Notes under the pieces: generated by a model | What the model was told of the DNA's origin: nothing | Seen by the model: the letters and a program-made list of their open reading frames with translations, nothing else | Databases searched by the model: none | Shown: one piece after another, positions 34,462-47,028 of the stretch | How the letters are laid out: each line of letters starts with the position of its first letter | Numbering within the stretch: position 1 is the first letter of the stretch | Position numbers and translations under genes: made by a program | DNA from: Cryptomeria japonica | Taxonomy: Eukaryota; Streptophyta; Pinopsida; Cupressales; Cupressaceae | Assembly (NCBI RefSeq): GCF_030272615.1 | Contig: NC_081409.1 | Location: 208,799,190 to 208,863,189 of the forward strand | DNA: 64,000 bases | Direction of reading: 5' to 3'

Positions 34462-37400
34462 TTATACTATTAATATAAATATAAAGTTAAAGATATTTTG
34501 TTTAAAAATAAGTTGCAAAGATAAATATTCGTGGGTAGTAGTTTAACAAATAATTTCTAAAATATTGAGCAGGGGTTGTTAGTCAAAATAAACTAAGTAG
34601 CTGTATGGGAAGATGCCCTAATCTTGAGAAAAAAAAAGGGCTAGAATAAGCAATTGTTGCTTATTGAAAAAAATGCCATGTGGCTTCACCATCTTTCTTC
34701 CCTCTCCTCTTTATTTGCCTACAATTTTGCCTACAAATTTTATTTGCAAGAAATATTACAAATAATTTTATTTACAAAATGATTAAAGAGGATTGCATAA
34801 AGGTAAGTACTGATTTTACTACTCCACAAATTGCTCCTAAAAAAGTTGAGGATCTACTCCTAGCCAAAATAAGCTAAGCAAGTGCATGGGGACCTACCCT
34901 TATATCATCCAATTATTGTGTTATTTGTGCGTAAAAGTATTGAATTAGTGGTGCAAATTTTGTGGTGGTCAAAATGAATGGTTAATACAACAATAAAGAA
35001 TATGTATGTATTAGATGTCACCTCAAAATGATCATGTTGGACCCTTGCACACATAACAAATATTCTGGCATCGTAACTACCCAGAAGCTTAAACAATACC
35101 TATAAGCTCTTAAGTCGCATACAAAGAAAACAAAATAAATAATTTCAAGAGAAAACATTTTCCACAAAGATATATAATTTGTTTACTTTGCCCTTCATTT
35201 TTGTAGTGTGATGTTACACTAAATAAATAAATGTGTTGAGTTTTAATTTTTCTATTTTTCTCAAAAAAAATTAAAAAAATAAAATTAATAAGTATTCCTT
35301 CTTATATTATCTTATACTTTAAATGTATAAGTTTTCTTTGTCATAAGGAGAAATGATTGATCTCCTGATTAGAAATCACCATCTACATATTGAAATGTTA
35401 AGAGGCGGTTATTATCTATACTCAATATTTTGCAATTTCATACAAAATGTATTCTATTTACATATTTTTTTAATCATCAAAGTTTCAACTAACTAAAACA
35501 AGCAGGAAACATGTGAGCACTTATCATTGTAATCAATCTTATTAATATTAGTCCACATGAACAATAAATAAGTGAACATCTTATTGAAACATGTGAGCAC
35601 TTATCATTGTAATTAGTCTTATTAATATTAGTCCACATGAACAATAAATAAGTGAACATCTTATTGAAGCATTTAGTGTAAAGTTCTTTCTTTTCCTAAG
35701 ACATTAACATATAACAACCATCTATAAATATATTTTCCTATGTATTGTATTATTTACATGTCCAATGTGTTATGATAGATCACAACATGCAAGACATCAC
35801 TACCAATACATCATGTAAAGTGACACAAGTAGAAGACTTCAACATTGAGGGACAAGTCAAATCATGATAGCTTCACGAAAGGACACAACATCTTCTCCAA
35901 TGAAGATTGAACACTAGTCCACAATCTCATTCTCTGACAAACACAAGGATAATATGCGACTGAAATTTGCAACACAACACATTCTAATATGACACAAATT
36001 GATAGCCAAACACTTACAAATTCTTATAAAGGAGGTAGGTCCATTGGGAGATACAAGACCTCAAGTAATCTAATTGCCAAATAGTCAATTTCATAATTAA
36101 GATGCACATCCTAACACAAACGAGACTATACATTGTAAAACACAACATTTTTTACCAAAGTGAGACAATAAGAATATTAAGTAAATAAAGGGAAATGACT
36201 TCCATTTAGAAAATTTGCTCAATTTTTTTGGGAAGTTCCTACTATTTGAAGTGGTCTTGACAATAATGTGGATAAGGACAACAACATATAGTCTAGACTC
36301 TAGTGCAACAAGTGGATGTCAATTCTCCTAGTTGACACTAGCATGCAAGAATAGTAGCCATGTACATTGTAGTAATGGAAAATTATTTTTTAATAATTGA
36401 CTTATCAAATAAAAAATAAAAAATGTAAAGGTTTTCCAATATTTCTCTCAATCCTTTGATAGAGTCTAAATACAAAATAATCCAACTCACCAAAGGCAAG
36501 TCATCCTAATACTAGGCATGAATCACAACCTATAAAAGTAGTAACATTCACAAGAATCAAAAGGAAAGAATAAGTGTTCTCGTTCTAACATAATTATAGT
36601 AATATTCATCTTGATATCATAAGCTTGTACACATGATGGCATGGTAGAACCAATAGATTGTCATCTCAAGCACCCTAGGAGTAGGAAAAAATCTCCATTG
36701 AAAGATATGGGAGATGGAGGAAAATGTGTAAAGGGCCAATCCTTGATAGCCAAAACAAAATATCACAAGGGAAAAAAATAGAAGTAGAAGGAATGTGCCA
36801 CTTTAGGGCTTGCATGGGAGGGGACTTGAGAGAATCTAGATAATGGCCTTATAACCATTGAGAGGGTAATAATCAAGAACATATAAAAATTTATAAGGGG
36901 GAAGTTGAAGGTGGAACGATCCAATCAAAATGTCAATTAGGTGGAAATGGGATGTCATGACATCAAGGTGCCAACTAACCATGAACATAAATCATCACAT
37001 TCTTATCCTTCGAACTAGCTAAGTGCGGATACAATCTAGAATCCCCTATCCTTCAAATAAATGGAAGAGATGATTAAATCATTCCTAACCCAACATTTGA
37101 AAATTCCATGTTGGAGATGAAATTTGAGGAGAGGCCAAACTGTAAGGATTGAAGACTATTGAGAAGAAAAAAATCTATTTTATATTGTAAGTGACCAATG
37201 ATTGAGTACATTATAACCTCATAGACTATCAAATTCAACTTGTGAATCATAAATTCCCATGCTTTATATTCCATCCTAAATATTTTAAAATTTTATTCTC
37301 TCCATGTATATGCCAAATTAGAAGACAGGAGGAGACCTTCCACAACCTTCCAAAGGTTGATTTTTGCTCAAGAATCAACTATGTCATAAAGAATTGACAT

Positions 37401-38567
37401 AAAATACTTAGGAGAGAATGCTTCTAATTCAAGTAGTCCAACATAAACAACTAATGCAAGAGCATCTTGGTGTGTAGGGGCAATCTTGCATCACCCAAAT
37501 AATATTTTTGATGTTTTTGCTAGTTTTGTTTAATTTATATGTTTATAGATTTGGTGAATAAATTTAATAGTTAATGAGGAACCAAGAGTTAATGTTATAG
37601 TTAGCAATTGGATAATTAATTTAATTTTACTCATTTTATTTTCCCACTTAGGTGGGGGTGTTGAAATCAGTTGATCATCTGTAAATTAATTGGAGGAAAC
37701 TTGATTGACATCTTCTCATGGAGGTCATGACAAGAAAATAATGTGCATGTGCCTTGCAAGTTAATTTACATTTAATGACAAATGGAGGATTACAAATTCC
37801 ACTCATGAATGGATGTATAAGGTCATATTAAATAATATTTAATTTGTATTTTAACCTTGGGGACCACTTAGGCACCAACACATGAGTTACAAGGTTGTAA
37901 GTGCAAATTAGTATTTTATTATTTTTAAATTAAGACATGATATATTGACAAAATACTCTAGATGCATCAAATTCAATATCCAAAATGAGATTTTCATCCT
38001 TTTGGATTGTTGGAATCATATTTAAGATGAAAATGTGGGAAAAACAGTTGATCAGGGACAAGTTTGGAAATTTGCAAGCATGATGTGGTGAATTTATAGA
38101 ACAACTCAAGTGAGAAGAAATTGAATGGAGGTGTTGGAACAGTAATATTTTCATAGTTATATTGTGTTTTTAGGTCTATGAAGGTTCACGGTGAATGAAA
38201 TTAGAATCTACATGCAGAAGATCTCCAAAATTTAAGAATTATGTCCCTAAAATGCAGTGTTACGATATTTTTAAGTGAATGTTGTCCCAAACTAGATTTA
38301 TGGGATCGTAAGAGTAATGTATGAAATTTAATGCTACTATAGATGAGATCTTGATACCCATGTTTGACTGCACTTTTACTTTTAAATTTGTTTAGTTAAT
38401 AAATTTGAAACAATGTTGGTTCATTTATTTTTTGTAGTTGCTAAGAATGCAATTATTGAGTGAGTAAACTTTTGAGAGGAGTTAAGTATTGTTGTTTTTT
38501 AATTTAATGATATTTTGTATCCCTTTCTTCTGTAGTAGAAGTTGTTATCATATTTTAAAAATTCAAT
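34462..38567. other. No recognisable gene; AT-rich intergenic DNA
   Basis: Upstream flank of the receptor kinase up to the assembly gap. No frame longer than about 75 codons and no known domain. The only structure I see is an 80-bp direct duplication at 35506-35665. Confidence 0.5.
35506..35665. repeat. 80-bp tandem duplication
   Basis: Two copies starting GAAACATGTGAGCACTTATC at 35506 and 35586, differing at very few bases, ending AAGTGAACATCTTATTG. Confidence 0.9.
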
Positions 38568-39067
38568 NNNNNNNNNNNNNNNNNNNNNNNNNNNNNNNNN
38601 NNNNNNNNNNNNNNNNNNNNNNNNNNNNNNNNNNNNNNNNNNNNNNNNNNNNNNNNNNNNNNNNNNNNNNNNNNNNNNNNNNNNNNNNNNNNNNNNNNNN
38701 NNNNNNNNNNNNNNNNNNNNNNNNNNNNNNNNNNNNNNNNNNNNNNNNNNNNNNNNNNNNNNNNNNNNNNNNNNNNNNNNNNNNNNNNNNNNNNNNNNNN
38801 NNNNNNNNNNNNNNNNNNNNNNNNNNNNNNNNNNNNNNNNNNNNNNNNNNNNNNNNNNNNNNNNNNNNNNNNNNNNNNNNNNNNNNNNNNNNNNNNNNNN
38901 NNNNNNNNNNNNNNNNNNNNNNNNNNNNNNNNNNNNNNNNNNNNNNNNNNNNNNNNNNNNNNNNNNNNNNNNNNNNNNNNNNNNNNNNNNNNNNNNNNNN
39001 NNNNNNNNNNNNNNNNNNNNNNNNNNNNNNNNNNNNNNNNNNNNNNNNNNNNNNNNNNNNNNNNNNN
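38568..39067. other. Assembly gap, exactly 500 N
   Basis: A run of exactly 500 N is a conventional scaffolder spacer, so true distance and adjacency are unknown. Everything from 1 to 38567 and from 39068 on could be separate contigs. The large transposon at 39421-61912 lies wholly on the right side. Bases 39068-39416 hold nothing recognisable. Confidence 0.97.
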
Positions 39068-39420
39068 AAGGTAGATGTTATTTCCCTTACCATTGATAAA
39101 TGTAAATGGTGAAATGATTCTCAATGGACAAAACATCTATTTAGGTACATAAGGCACTTGAAATGAAATGTGTTCTCAATGTGATGTCTAAGAACATGAG
39201 TACACAATGGTAAAGGTGAGAAATAGGTCCCTAGTTATAATGTAGGTCTAGGAATATAACATAAAGGTAATTGTGAGGTAGGAAGGTGTTGATACTTCTT
39301 AGTGCAAATGATAAGCAATGGTAAGATAGGAAAAGATTGTAGAGGCAACGTACCCCACTCAAAAGATGCATCTCTAGAACAAAGTCATAACTATGGTAGA
39401 TAGAAATTATATGGGGAAGA

Positions 39421-39477
39421 GGGTAAGTGCACAAAGATGGTGGTCAAAAGCGGGGGTATAAGTGGACACTTTTTTTC
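39421..39477 (+). repeat. Left terminal inverted repeat of the 22.5 kb element
   Basis: GGGTAAGTGCACAAAGATGG, TGGTCAAAAG, an 11-base interruption, then AGTGGACAC. It is the inverted partner of 61874-61912. Confidence 0.8.
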
Positions 39478-39479
39478 TG

Positions 39480-40290
39480 AAATCAGGTGAACCTAAACTT
39501 GGAGGCAAAATTTGAAGTCGTCCACTCAAGATATGAAGATAATCAAAGAACAAATATTTTAGTACTCTAAATCTAGTTTCCAAACAACTAAATTTTTTCA
39601 AAATTTGGATAAGATAAGGGGGTCAAATCCTTTGCGCACTAAAAACTAGCCCTGATTTTTCTGAAAAAACATAACATAGTGTTCTGACGTGCGCATCAAA
39701 AATAGTCATAGTTTAGATTTAGTATTTTGACAAATCTTTGGCAGAAAGATAGTTAAGAGTGAGCACTAGAAGATGTGTATTTGTTTGTAATTTTTTGTTG
39801 AGTATTTTTTTTTTTAATGATTTTTCCAATCGAGCACATCCTGAAAATTAGGTACCTCTTCGTGCACGAAGTATAAGTTGCACTAAACAAACCAAAAAAT
39901 AAAATTTTGTTTTTTTAAATTGTAAAGAATCAAGTGCACTACAATAATATATAAAAGTTTTTTAAATTTGGATAAGTATATCAAAAGTTATTCAAAAAAT
40001 GGTGCACCTATGTCTATGAGAACTATGGAGACACTGGTAAAAGAAATTCAATAATAATATGTTATTTTTTGTTCAAATTGAAAAAAAATTATATGGTTAG
40101 AAGCTCAAAAGATGGGTGAAAATATGGTGGAAATTTTAGAAATACCCACTTGATGAGTGTAAACCTGATGATGACAAAGTCGATAAACCAAGTTGATAAA
40201 ATAAAACACATCAAAAAATGAGAGAAATGAAAGGAAATCAAACTTCCAAACCATAGCTTTGTCGTCTAGGCTATTTCCAAGCCTAAACAG
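39480..40290. other. Left terminal domain of the 22.5 kb element
   Basis: AT-rich and non-coding. It contains two related motifs, GACGTGCGCATCAAAAATAG (about 39686) and CGTGCACGAAGTATAAGTTG then CACTAAAC (about 39861). These resemble in position and form the CGTGTAAGGCAAGCATAATT then TGACCTAAA motifs in the left domain of the 7.4 kb element. Function unknown. Confidence 0.45.
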
Positions 40291-40294
40291 TCAA

Positions 40295-40400
40295 AACGCG
40301 CATACTGGTACTTATGGTGTAAGAAGCGCATATGCGCTCTTTTTATTATAAACAGCGCATACGCGCTCTTTTTACTATAAACAACGTGTATGCGCTATTG
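40295..40400. repeat. Left subterminal GCGCATACGCGC array
   Basis: Four variants: ACGCGCATACTGG, AGCGCATATGCGCTC, AGCGCATACGCGCTC and ACGTGTATGCGCTA. They are separated by about 31 bp with spacers TTTTTATTATAAACA and TTTTTACTATAAACA. The core is palindromic. Confidence 0.85.
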
Positions 40401-40539
40401 AATAATATGATATTGTATATATAATATGTGTATATATTATATATGTATATGTATATGTATATGATAATATATAATATATTAAGTATATATATACACATGT
40501 AAGTGTATTGTCTCCCCCTCTCAAATGCATACAAGGTGC

Positions 40540-40570
<31 letters not shown>

Positions 40571-40750
40571 CCCTTCTCCCCTTCCTCCATACCCCATCCT
40601 CTCTCTCTCTCTCCCTCCCTCTCTCCCCTTCTCCCTTCCTCCATACCCCATCCCTCTCTCTCTCACTCTCTCCCCTTCTCCCTTCCTCCATACCCCCATC
40701 CCTCTTTCTCTTCTTCTCTCCCTCCCTCCCTCCCTCCATACCCCCACTGC
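40400..40750. repeat. AT microsatellite and CT-rich tract
   Basis: (TA)-rich at 40410-40495, then CT-rich with repeated CCTTCCTCCATACCCCATCC units at 40530-40745. The CCATACCCCATCCCTCTTTC unit recurs at 54575 and 55370. Long frames here on both strands (Ser/Leu/Pro or Arg/Glu/Gly only) are low-complexity translation. Confidence 0.85.
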
Positions 40751-40876
40751 AACTGTGTCTACACTTCTATAGAAGTAAGTGAATTATTTCTTGTCTGCAA
40801 CTTCCTCTTTGATTTTTATCATGTATGATCTCCTAAGAAAAATTGACTGATGGATTTGTGTGTGTCTATTGAATAG

Positions 40877-41307
40877 GAGGAATAGGGTTTGAAATTGAAC
40901 CACCGGTGTATTACCATGACAAACAAGGAAACCTGCAACAATATTCTTCTCGAATATGTTTTTAATGAGCTGAGCAGATGTGGAAAATAGTGTCAACAAA
41001 GCACAATGATGAGTCAGAGTACCTACAATATGTTTTTCAGAAGGAAACAATTGGTAGGAAGAGAAAGAGGGAGAGTAACACAGATGATGTCCTGGAGAAT
41101 GATAGTGGTGGGTATGCGAGAGTTTCCATGTTGTTACACAATGCCTGTCACCTAAAGAAATTAAAGTTTGTTGTATGCATGGCAGTGGTAGTATATGATG
41201 ATCATCACTTGTCAAACAGCTTGGAACGGTACATACCCATGAAAGAAATCAAGTGTGTAATTCCTATAGTCACAATCGAGATCAGTCCTATAACCTTGCA
41301 AATTTAA
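40877..41307 (+). pseudogene. Plus-strand gene of the TIR element, 5' part (unknown protein)
   Basis: From an acceptor-like AG at 40875-40876 the frame reads GIGFEIEPPVYYHDKQGNLQ onward, meets TAA TGA around 40962-40967, and continues in the same frame through MWKIVSTKHNDESEYLQYVF, a basic GRKRKRE patch (possible nuclear signal) and CHLKKLK to about 41250; the last 50 bp run into the duplicated segment 41258-41375. Both stops can be explained by C-to-T changes, so this may be one exon with two lesions. I do not recognise the protein. It reads inward from the left TIR. It may belong with the exon at 56572-57035, separated from it by satellite and the inserted retrotransposon; that linkage is inference. 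Confidence 0.45.
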
Positions 41308-41375
41308 TAGCATCATATGTTTTAGAACTTAGGCAGTACTTTTAGGGTTAGGTCAAGCTCTTACACTTTCTTTTT
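41258..41375 (+). repeat. 118-bp segment duplicated at 54603-54720
   Basis: TAATTCCTATAGTCACAATC through TTACACTTTCTTTTTAG occurs at both places with few differences; a short stub (GTAATTCCTATTAG) is at 55399. After each copy the satellite resumes. This shows that the region duplicated in tandem as gene fragment plus satellite plus CT tract. Confidence 0.88.
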
Positions 41376-41477
41376 AGAGGTATAATGGTGTCCTGTGACC
41401 CCTTAGGACACCATACGACCCCTTAAGACACCATACAACCCATAACAACACCATATGGTGTCCTAAGGGGTCATAGG

Positions 41478-42513
41478 TGTAATACCCTAAAAATGGTCAT
41501 CTAAACCATGAGCCCCTAATCTCGACAATATCACCAAGGTCCTAACCAAAGGCAATTAAATAAATCTTGAGCACACAATTAATTCTTTAATCATCAAATG
41601 TCACATGGCAAATTAATCAGCCAATATTAATTAGATATTTATTTAATTAATCGATCATTCCAAGTAAATCATTTTTAAACAATTATCTTATTTATTTAAT
41701 TAAATATCCTAGCATATTTAATTAAATAAATCAATTTGCCATTAAATCATCAAAAAGAGGAATTGGAAATTATGAGCACAAATCTTCAAAAAAGGAAATA
41801 AATCAAAAAAGGAATTAATTGACCAAGAAATAATTAAAAATTTGAGAAAAGAAATCAATTGGAGATAATCTTGAAAATCAAATTAAAAATTGATAAATGA
41901 TCTCAAAGAAAGCAATTAAAACAATTAAATATTAAAATTGAATGAAATAGAGAATAAATCAGTTTTTCCTGATTTTATCTTAATTTTAGTTCAATTTCCT
42001 TTAAAACTGAGAAAAGCATCCAATCACATCAATTCACCTGGATTGTGCTTCCTCTTGGAAAATCTTGACCGCTCATCATCGTTTGATCTCAGTTGTTGGT
42101 TTCTTTATGAATTTTCTATAAATTCAGGCTCATCTCTCATTCAAAAGATCCTGGAGGCAGGAGAATACATCGTCATTATACTGTTTTTCCTCTAGGATTC
42201 ATTGATATATTGCATACTAATTATTTCACATTGATTAAATCATTTAGCTTAATATTGCAAAAATCTTGTTAGATTAATATTGCATCCATCTAGCATTCAT
42301 CATGTTCATATAGATAAAATCCTTCGTCTTGATGTTGTCTAGTTACTAGTATTGCTTATAATCTGAGAGCAATCATATACTCGCATCTTTTAGAAGGCAA
42401 TGGGTCGATTTGTTATGGTTTTCATATTCATCTTTATATCTATCTAACCATGCATGTAATGACTTGATTCAAGTGTTGTGCTTACAGATACAGGTCCACT
42501 TTTCACACACACA
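41478..42513 (+). repeat. 5' LTR
   Basis: Starts TGTAATACCC, ends CACACACACA. The 85-codon frame inside (41938-42195) recurs in the 3' LTR (53682-53939) and is not evidence of a gene. Confidence 0.95.
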
Positions 42514-42517
42514 TTTT

Positions 42518-42535
42518 TGGCACCCACTGTGGGGC
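42518..42535 (+). promoter_or_regulatory. Primer-binding site
   Basis: TGGCACCCACTGTGGGGC starts four bases after the LTR. This form resembles the TGGCGCCCACCGTGGGGC-type sites of plant gypsy elements. I do not assign the tRNA with certainty. Confidence 0.75.
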
Positions 42536-42539
42536 AGAA

Positions 42540-44690
42540 AACTACTTTTTCGGCCTCAAAATCATTTTTGTTTATCTATAGGTTTCGTTTGTACAGCCTC
42601 TGCAAAATATCGTACGAGCAGTTTCACTGCATCGTATGACATTATATTGATGCCTGTAGTTTCTCGTACGAATCAGAATATTCACTCATACGACATACTG
42701 ATTCTTTTATACTCTATCGTTCTATGTTGATTTCTAACTCATACAACACACTACTTATGCTATCTTTTGTCGTTCTGTGTTGATTTCTAACTCGTACGAC
42801 ACACTGCTTATTCTATCTTTTATCGTTCTGTATTGATTTCTAACTCATACGATAAAATCATTCTGTCGTTTTGTTTTATGAAGATTGTCGTACAATTCTG
42901 TGTCCTGATAGATTAAAAACAGATTACCTTTCAGGATTTTTTGCTTAAATTTTGATTATGCTAACGCTGACCTTGAATTGTCTTATGTCTACCTGAGATT
43001 TTCACAGCCTAACCAGTTTCTTGCAGGACGCTTGTCAAAGAATCTGTCAATCAAATATACACCTATCAAAGAATAAAAACAACATGATTACTGATTTGTT
43101 GTTTTTTGCAGGTTGCCTAAAGAGAAAACCGACCAAATATTGTGTATTCTTTAAATTCATTTTTAGGCACTTAAATTGTTATATGGTTAATGAACAAATC
43201 TGTCTTTCATAGGAGAGTATGCTCTTGTCTTTTACAGACAATCAGAAATCTAGACCCTTGAAGTTTTTTTCTAAGTTTTGAGATTTGTGTACCTTTAGCG
43301 GGCCTGTCACAGTGGGAAAAAGTAATCACCTTGTGAGAACGACCCAAGTGAGTACAGTTGGACCTGAGCATTCCAACTCACTATAATAAATAGGTCTCTG
43401 ATGATTAAAGTCTCAAAGGATGGGATTATTTGAGTTTTCTCTTTGAGATCTCTCATATCGGGCATTTTGTAGGGCCTCACGGTCTCAATCACGTTTACGT
43501 GACTACAACTTGTTTCGGTACCTTGTCGGGCTATAGGCCTCAATCATGCTTGCGTGACTTCAAGGGGTAATTTCAAATGGAATTCCTAATTAAGAACTAT
43601 AAATTAGAAGCTACCTGATTTACCTCCGAAAGGTTGATAATCTTTGTGCAAGAGAGATAGTAACTCTCCCAAGACACTTGCCATATCGTGCCCCCATTAG
43701 CGTTTGGAGTCGGCTAATACGGCGTTGAGAATCCATTGCGTGGGACTCAGCGGCCGTATTCTGATTAGCTATTGGGTGTGTACCTAAGTCAGCAAGCAAA
43801 GTTTTCTTCTCTAAGCCAACTTCCATAGGGTTAGCGTGTTTTGATTGAATTATTATATATCTTGCGTGTTTTCTATGTTTTCATCCCTGAAACTGAAAAT
43901 GAAATACTAAAATTGGAGAAAACAAATCAAACAATATCAAACAACTCAGTGATAAACTCTGTCCATGTCACAAACTAGTCCATCCTGGTCAGAAATCAGT
44001 CCATCCTAGAATTGGTTATACTTAGTTATCGTACTCAGCCATTGAAAAACTTAGAATTTTTAGTCTCTGCCCTGTGAACATTCGTACGAGTCTTCTGAAT
44101 TGTCATCCTACACCAAATCCTATGTCGTACGAGTATACTAAATTGTCATCCTGAGTCCAATCTTGTGTCATACGAAACCAAATAGTCTGTTGTTTAAGCT
44201 AAATTATGTGTCATATGAAACTGAACTGAACTGAATCATTTGTCACTTAGAACCTACCCAATTGTCGTACGGTACTAGGCAGCAACTCATACTATACAGA
44301 ATTGTTGTCGTCCTAAACCTGTTATACTGTCATACAGTCTCAGAAATACAGTCGTACGAGTCTGATTTTGCTTGTCCAAAATAGTCAAACCTATCCAAAA
44401 CAGTCTACAGCGAGCCTAAAACTGGTTATCATCCTCCTAAGCATAAACAAGCTTGATAGTGTACCTCTGCAGTTGCGTTGCACGATTTTGTTGATCATCT
44501 CTAAGCTAGTTCAAACAAACATCTTATCAAACCTAAGTTAACTTGGATAACTTCTTAAACAGGATAGATCATTCGTGAAACCAGACCAGATCTTAAGTTA
44601 CTTCTCTCAATCACTACGTTAAATGAACTGCTAGCTACAATTTGATCTTGACTTCTGCAACACATCTCACTCTCGGTCCTATCGGTTAAA
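42540..44690 (+). other. 5' leader with repeated TCGTACGA-type motifs
   Basis: No gene is evident in this 2.1 kb leader. Palindromic TCGTACGA and variants (TCGTATGA, TCATACGA, CGTACGAC) occur repeatedly at 42610-42900 and 44080-44370, partly within a direct repeat (TTGATTTCTAACTCGTACGA and variants, about 42728-42850). The motif reappears at 51650-51900 on the other side of the interior. Confidence 0.7.
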
Positions 44691-44691
44691 A

Positions 44692-47028
44692 ATGCCTGTT
44701 CAAACCAAAAGCTCTTCTAAATTTTTTGACAAAATTAAGAATCTCATGGATACCTTAGCTCCAATTCCCAAGGTTGCCTATGCTCAAATGCTTCAAGATA
44801 TAAAGAAAGAAATATATGACATGGAAATCCAACAAAATAGATCAATGACTCCATTTGAAAAACAAATGTATGATATCAAGTGTGAGAAACTTCAAGAAGT
44901 GCTAAAATGATTATGTGATTTGACAAGCAAATACCAACAAATAATTGACAATCAAAATCCAAATCTCAAACAAGCTCACAAGACACCTTCACCAAGACAT
45001 AAAGACGTTTCCTCCAAATATTTCTTAGATAGACAGTTTACGCCTTTGGGACAATCTATTGAATCAGCTTTGGAAGAACTTCTTAAGAACAATCTTATCA
45101 TATTACCTAAAAAGACCACATGGGGATGGGAATTTATGAGTAAGTATTGTGCATATCATAGACAAAATGAACATTAGACTTCGCATTGCATAGAATTAAA
45201 ACATAAGATTCAAGATCTCATTGATAATGGTGTCATTGAAATTGAAGATCCTAATGACTCACCTAAACAAAAAGAAGGAACTATTTCCAAGAATGATCAA
45301 AATCATGAACCTATGTCTAGCAAGGCTCCATATGTAGCCTCCATCCCTTCCATGATGCCTTCATCTCCTAAGAATTCTCAGCAACAATCCATACCATCTC
45401 CTTCAAACAATGAAACTTCTCGTGTTGACCTTCAAGGGCTATCTCCTATGGAAATCCAAGTTAATGCCAATATTGATACACGTTCCTCTAAAGATTTAAA
45501 AATCCCAGATCCTATGCCATCATACACTTCAATTCTAAATGTACCCACTCCAGAAAATCCCACTCAAAATGATTCCCCATCATGCCAAAATATGGAGACC
45601 TTCCAAGAATCCCCTATGCCTATGCAAAATCCTATCCCTTTCTTAGAAGTGACTCCATGTCAAGAGGATAATCTAAAAAATGAAGAAACAAGTCCTACCA
45701 TAAATCAAGATCAAGACACCAAAACTCCCCAATCCCATCTAATGATTGAAAAAGATCCTATTTCCCTATAATCCCATGATGATCCCCTTATACCTTTCCA
45801 TTTCTTCCAAGATGACCCCCTTCCATCTCAAGAACAAAGCATCCTTCCAAATCCCATTCCTAATCCATTTCCTAAGCAAGATCATGATGCCTCTTCCACC
45901 TTTTCAAATGATCCTATTTAAAATGAAGAGTCAAACACCCTTCCTAATCCATCCAATGGTCCTCTTCCATGTCAAGATCAAAGTATCCCTTCGTCTCCAT
46001 GTCATAATCCTCCATTTTCACCTCAAGGATCCATCATGCCTACAAATCCCTCTCGTGATCCTATTATTCCTTGCATTCCACCTCCGTCTCATAATGGACT
46101 CGTGCCTTCTTTCCAAAGCAAAGTGTATCCTACAAGTCAAAATATTTATAAAGGCAAAGGGGTAGATCTCCACAAGCAAGAACCCCTCCATATTAAAGAA
46201 ACTGTTAAAGGTCACGGCCTCAGGGACATTTCTCAAGATGTTGGTATCTCTCATAAATCTTGCATTTATCCAGTTAAATCCAAATACATGCCTTCCCCTT
46301 CATCGCTTCCATCCATTCTAGGTCCCTATATCCCTCCATCCCTTATGCGGAATCAACAAAGGCACACGTCTTCGAGTACCTTCCATCCATCTAAAAGACC
46401 TCCATATCATTCCTATCTATCCACGCATCTCCCTCCAAGCAATTTGGATGCCAAACATAAAAGTCATAAGTCAAGAAATCCACATGTATTCAAGGATCAA
46501 CATGTCCCATCTAATCGACATGTCAAAACAAAGCAAAATATGATCCAAAAAGAAAAAGAAAAATACAAAACACCACAAAGGCCCACAAAGAAAGAAGAAA
46601 AGTCAAAAGTTATATGGGTTCCTAAGGCACTTTTACAAGCAATGCACTCCAAGGAACTACAAAAGAATCAAAAATCAAAAGCCATGTGGATCCCTAAGCG
46701 GCTACTTGAAGCACAACAGTCTAAAGAAAAATAAAAATTGGCATCCAAAATTGTTGTTCCTCCATCCAAACCTTCCAAGTCTATTCCTCCATCAACTCCT
46801 TCATCCATTTTGGGTTCTTATGCCCCAAAATCTGTAACCTTTCCTCCATCCAAATCTCAAAATCTAAGATTCAATTCTCTTCCATATGTCCACAATCCCT
46901 CAAGGCGTGTGCCAATGTTGATCTTTCCAGCATTTCCATCTAGCCATACACAATTATTCCAACATCCCATCCATTATCCAAAACCTCTTTTTCACCCTTC
47001 CATCCCTCTTATCCATTCCTTTGCATAA
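44692..47028 (+). pseudogene. Gag-like polyprotein of the LTR element (broken)
   Basis: One reading frame runs from ATG 44692 to TAA 47026 with five internal stops (TGA 44908, TAG 45175, TAA 45769, TAA 45919, TAA 46732) and no frameshift that I can see. The N-terminus is KSSSKFFDKIKNLMDTLAPI. At about 45139-45190 KYCAYHRQNEH-stop-TSHC, followed by IELKHKIQDLIDNGVIE, is the C-x2-H-x4-H-x3-C Gag zinc finger and following helix of plant gypsy elements. The C-terminal 500 codons are rich in Pro, Ser, Gln and Lys (SMMPSSPKNSQQQSIPSPSN; KEKEKYKTPQRPTKKEEKSK), with two similar segments KSKVIWVPKALLQA and KSKAMWIPKRLLEA. Gag forms the particle that packages element RNA. No pol frame follows. Confidence 0.7.

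Noticed and set aside
38489-39136. Frames of 176-207 codons spanning the gap
   Set aside because: They are made of N and have no sequence content.
40346-40828. Several overlapping 70-130 codon frames
   Set aside because: Same low-complexity effect over AT and CT repeats at the left subterminal region.
41938-42195. 85-codon frame repeated at 53682-53939
   Set aside because: Duplicated only because both copies are LTRs; no start context or domain.
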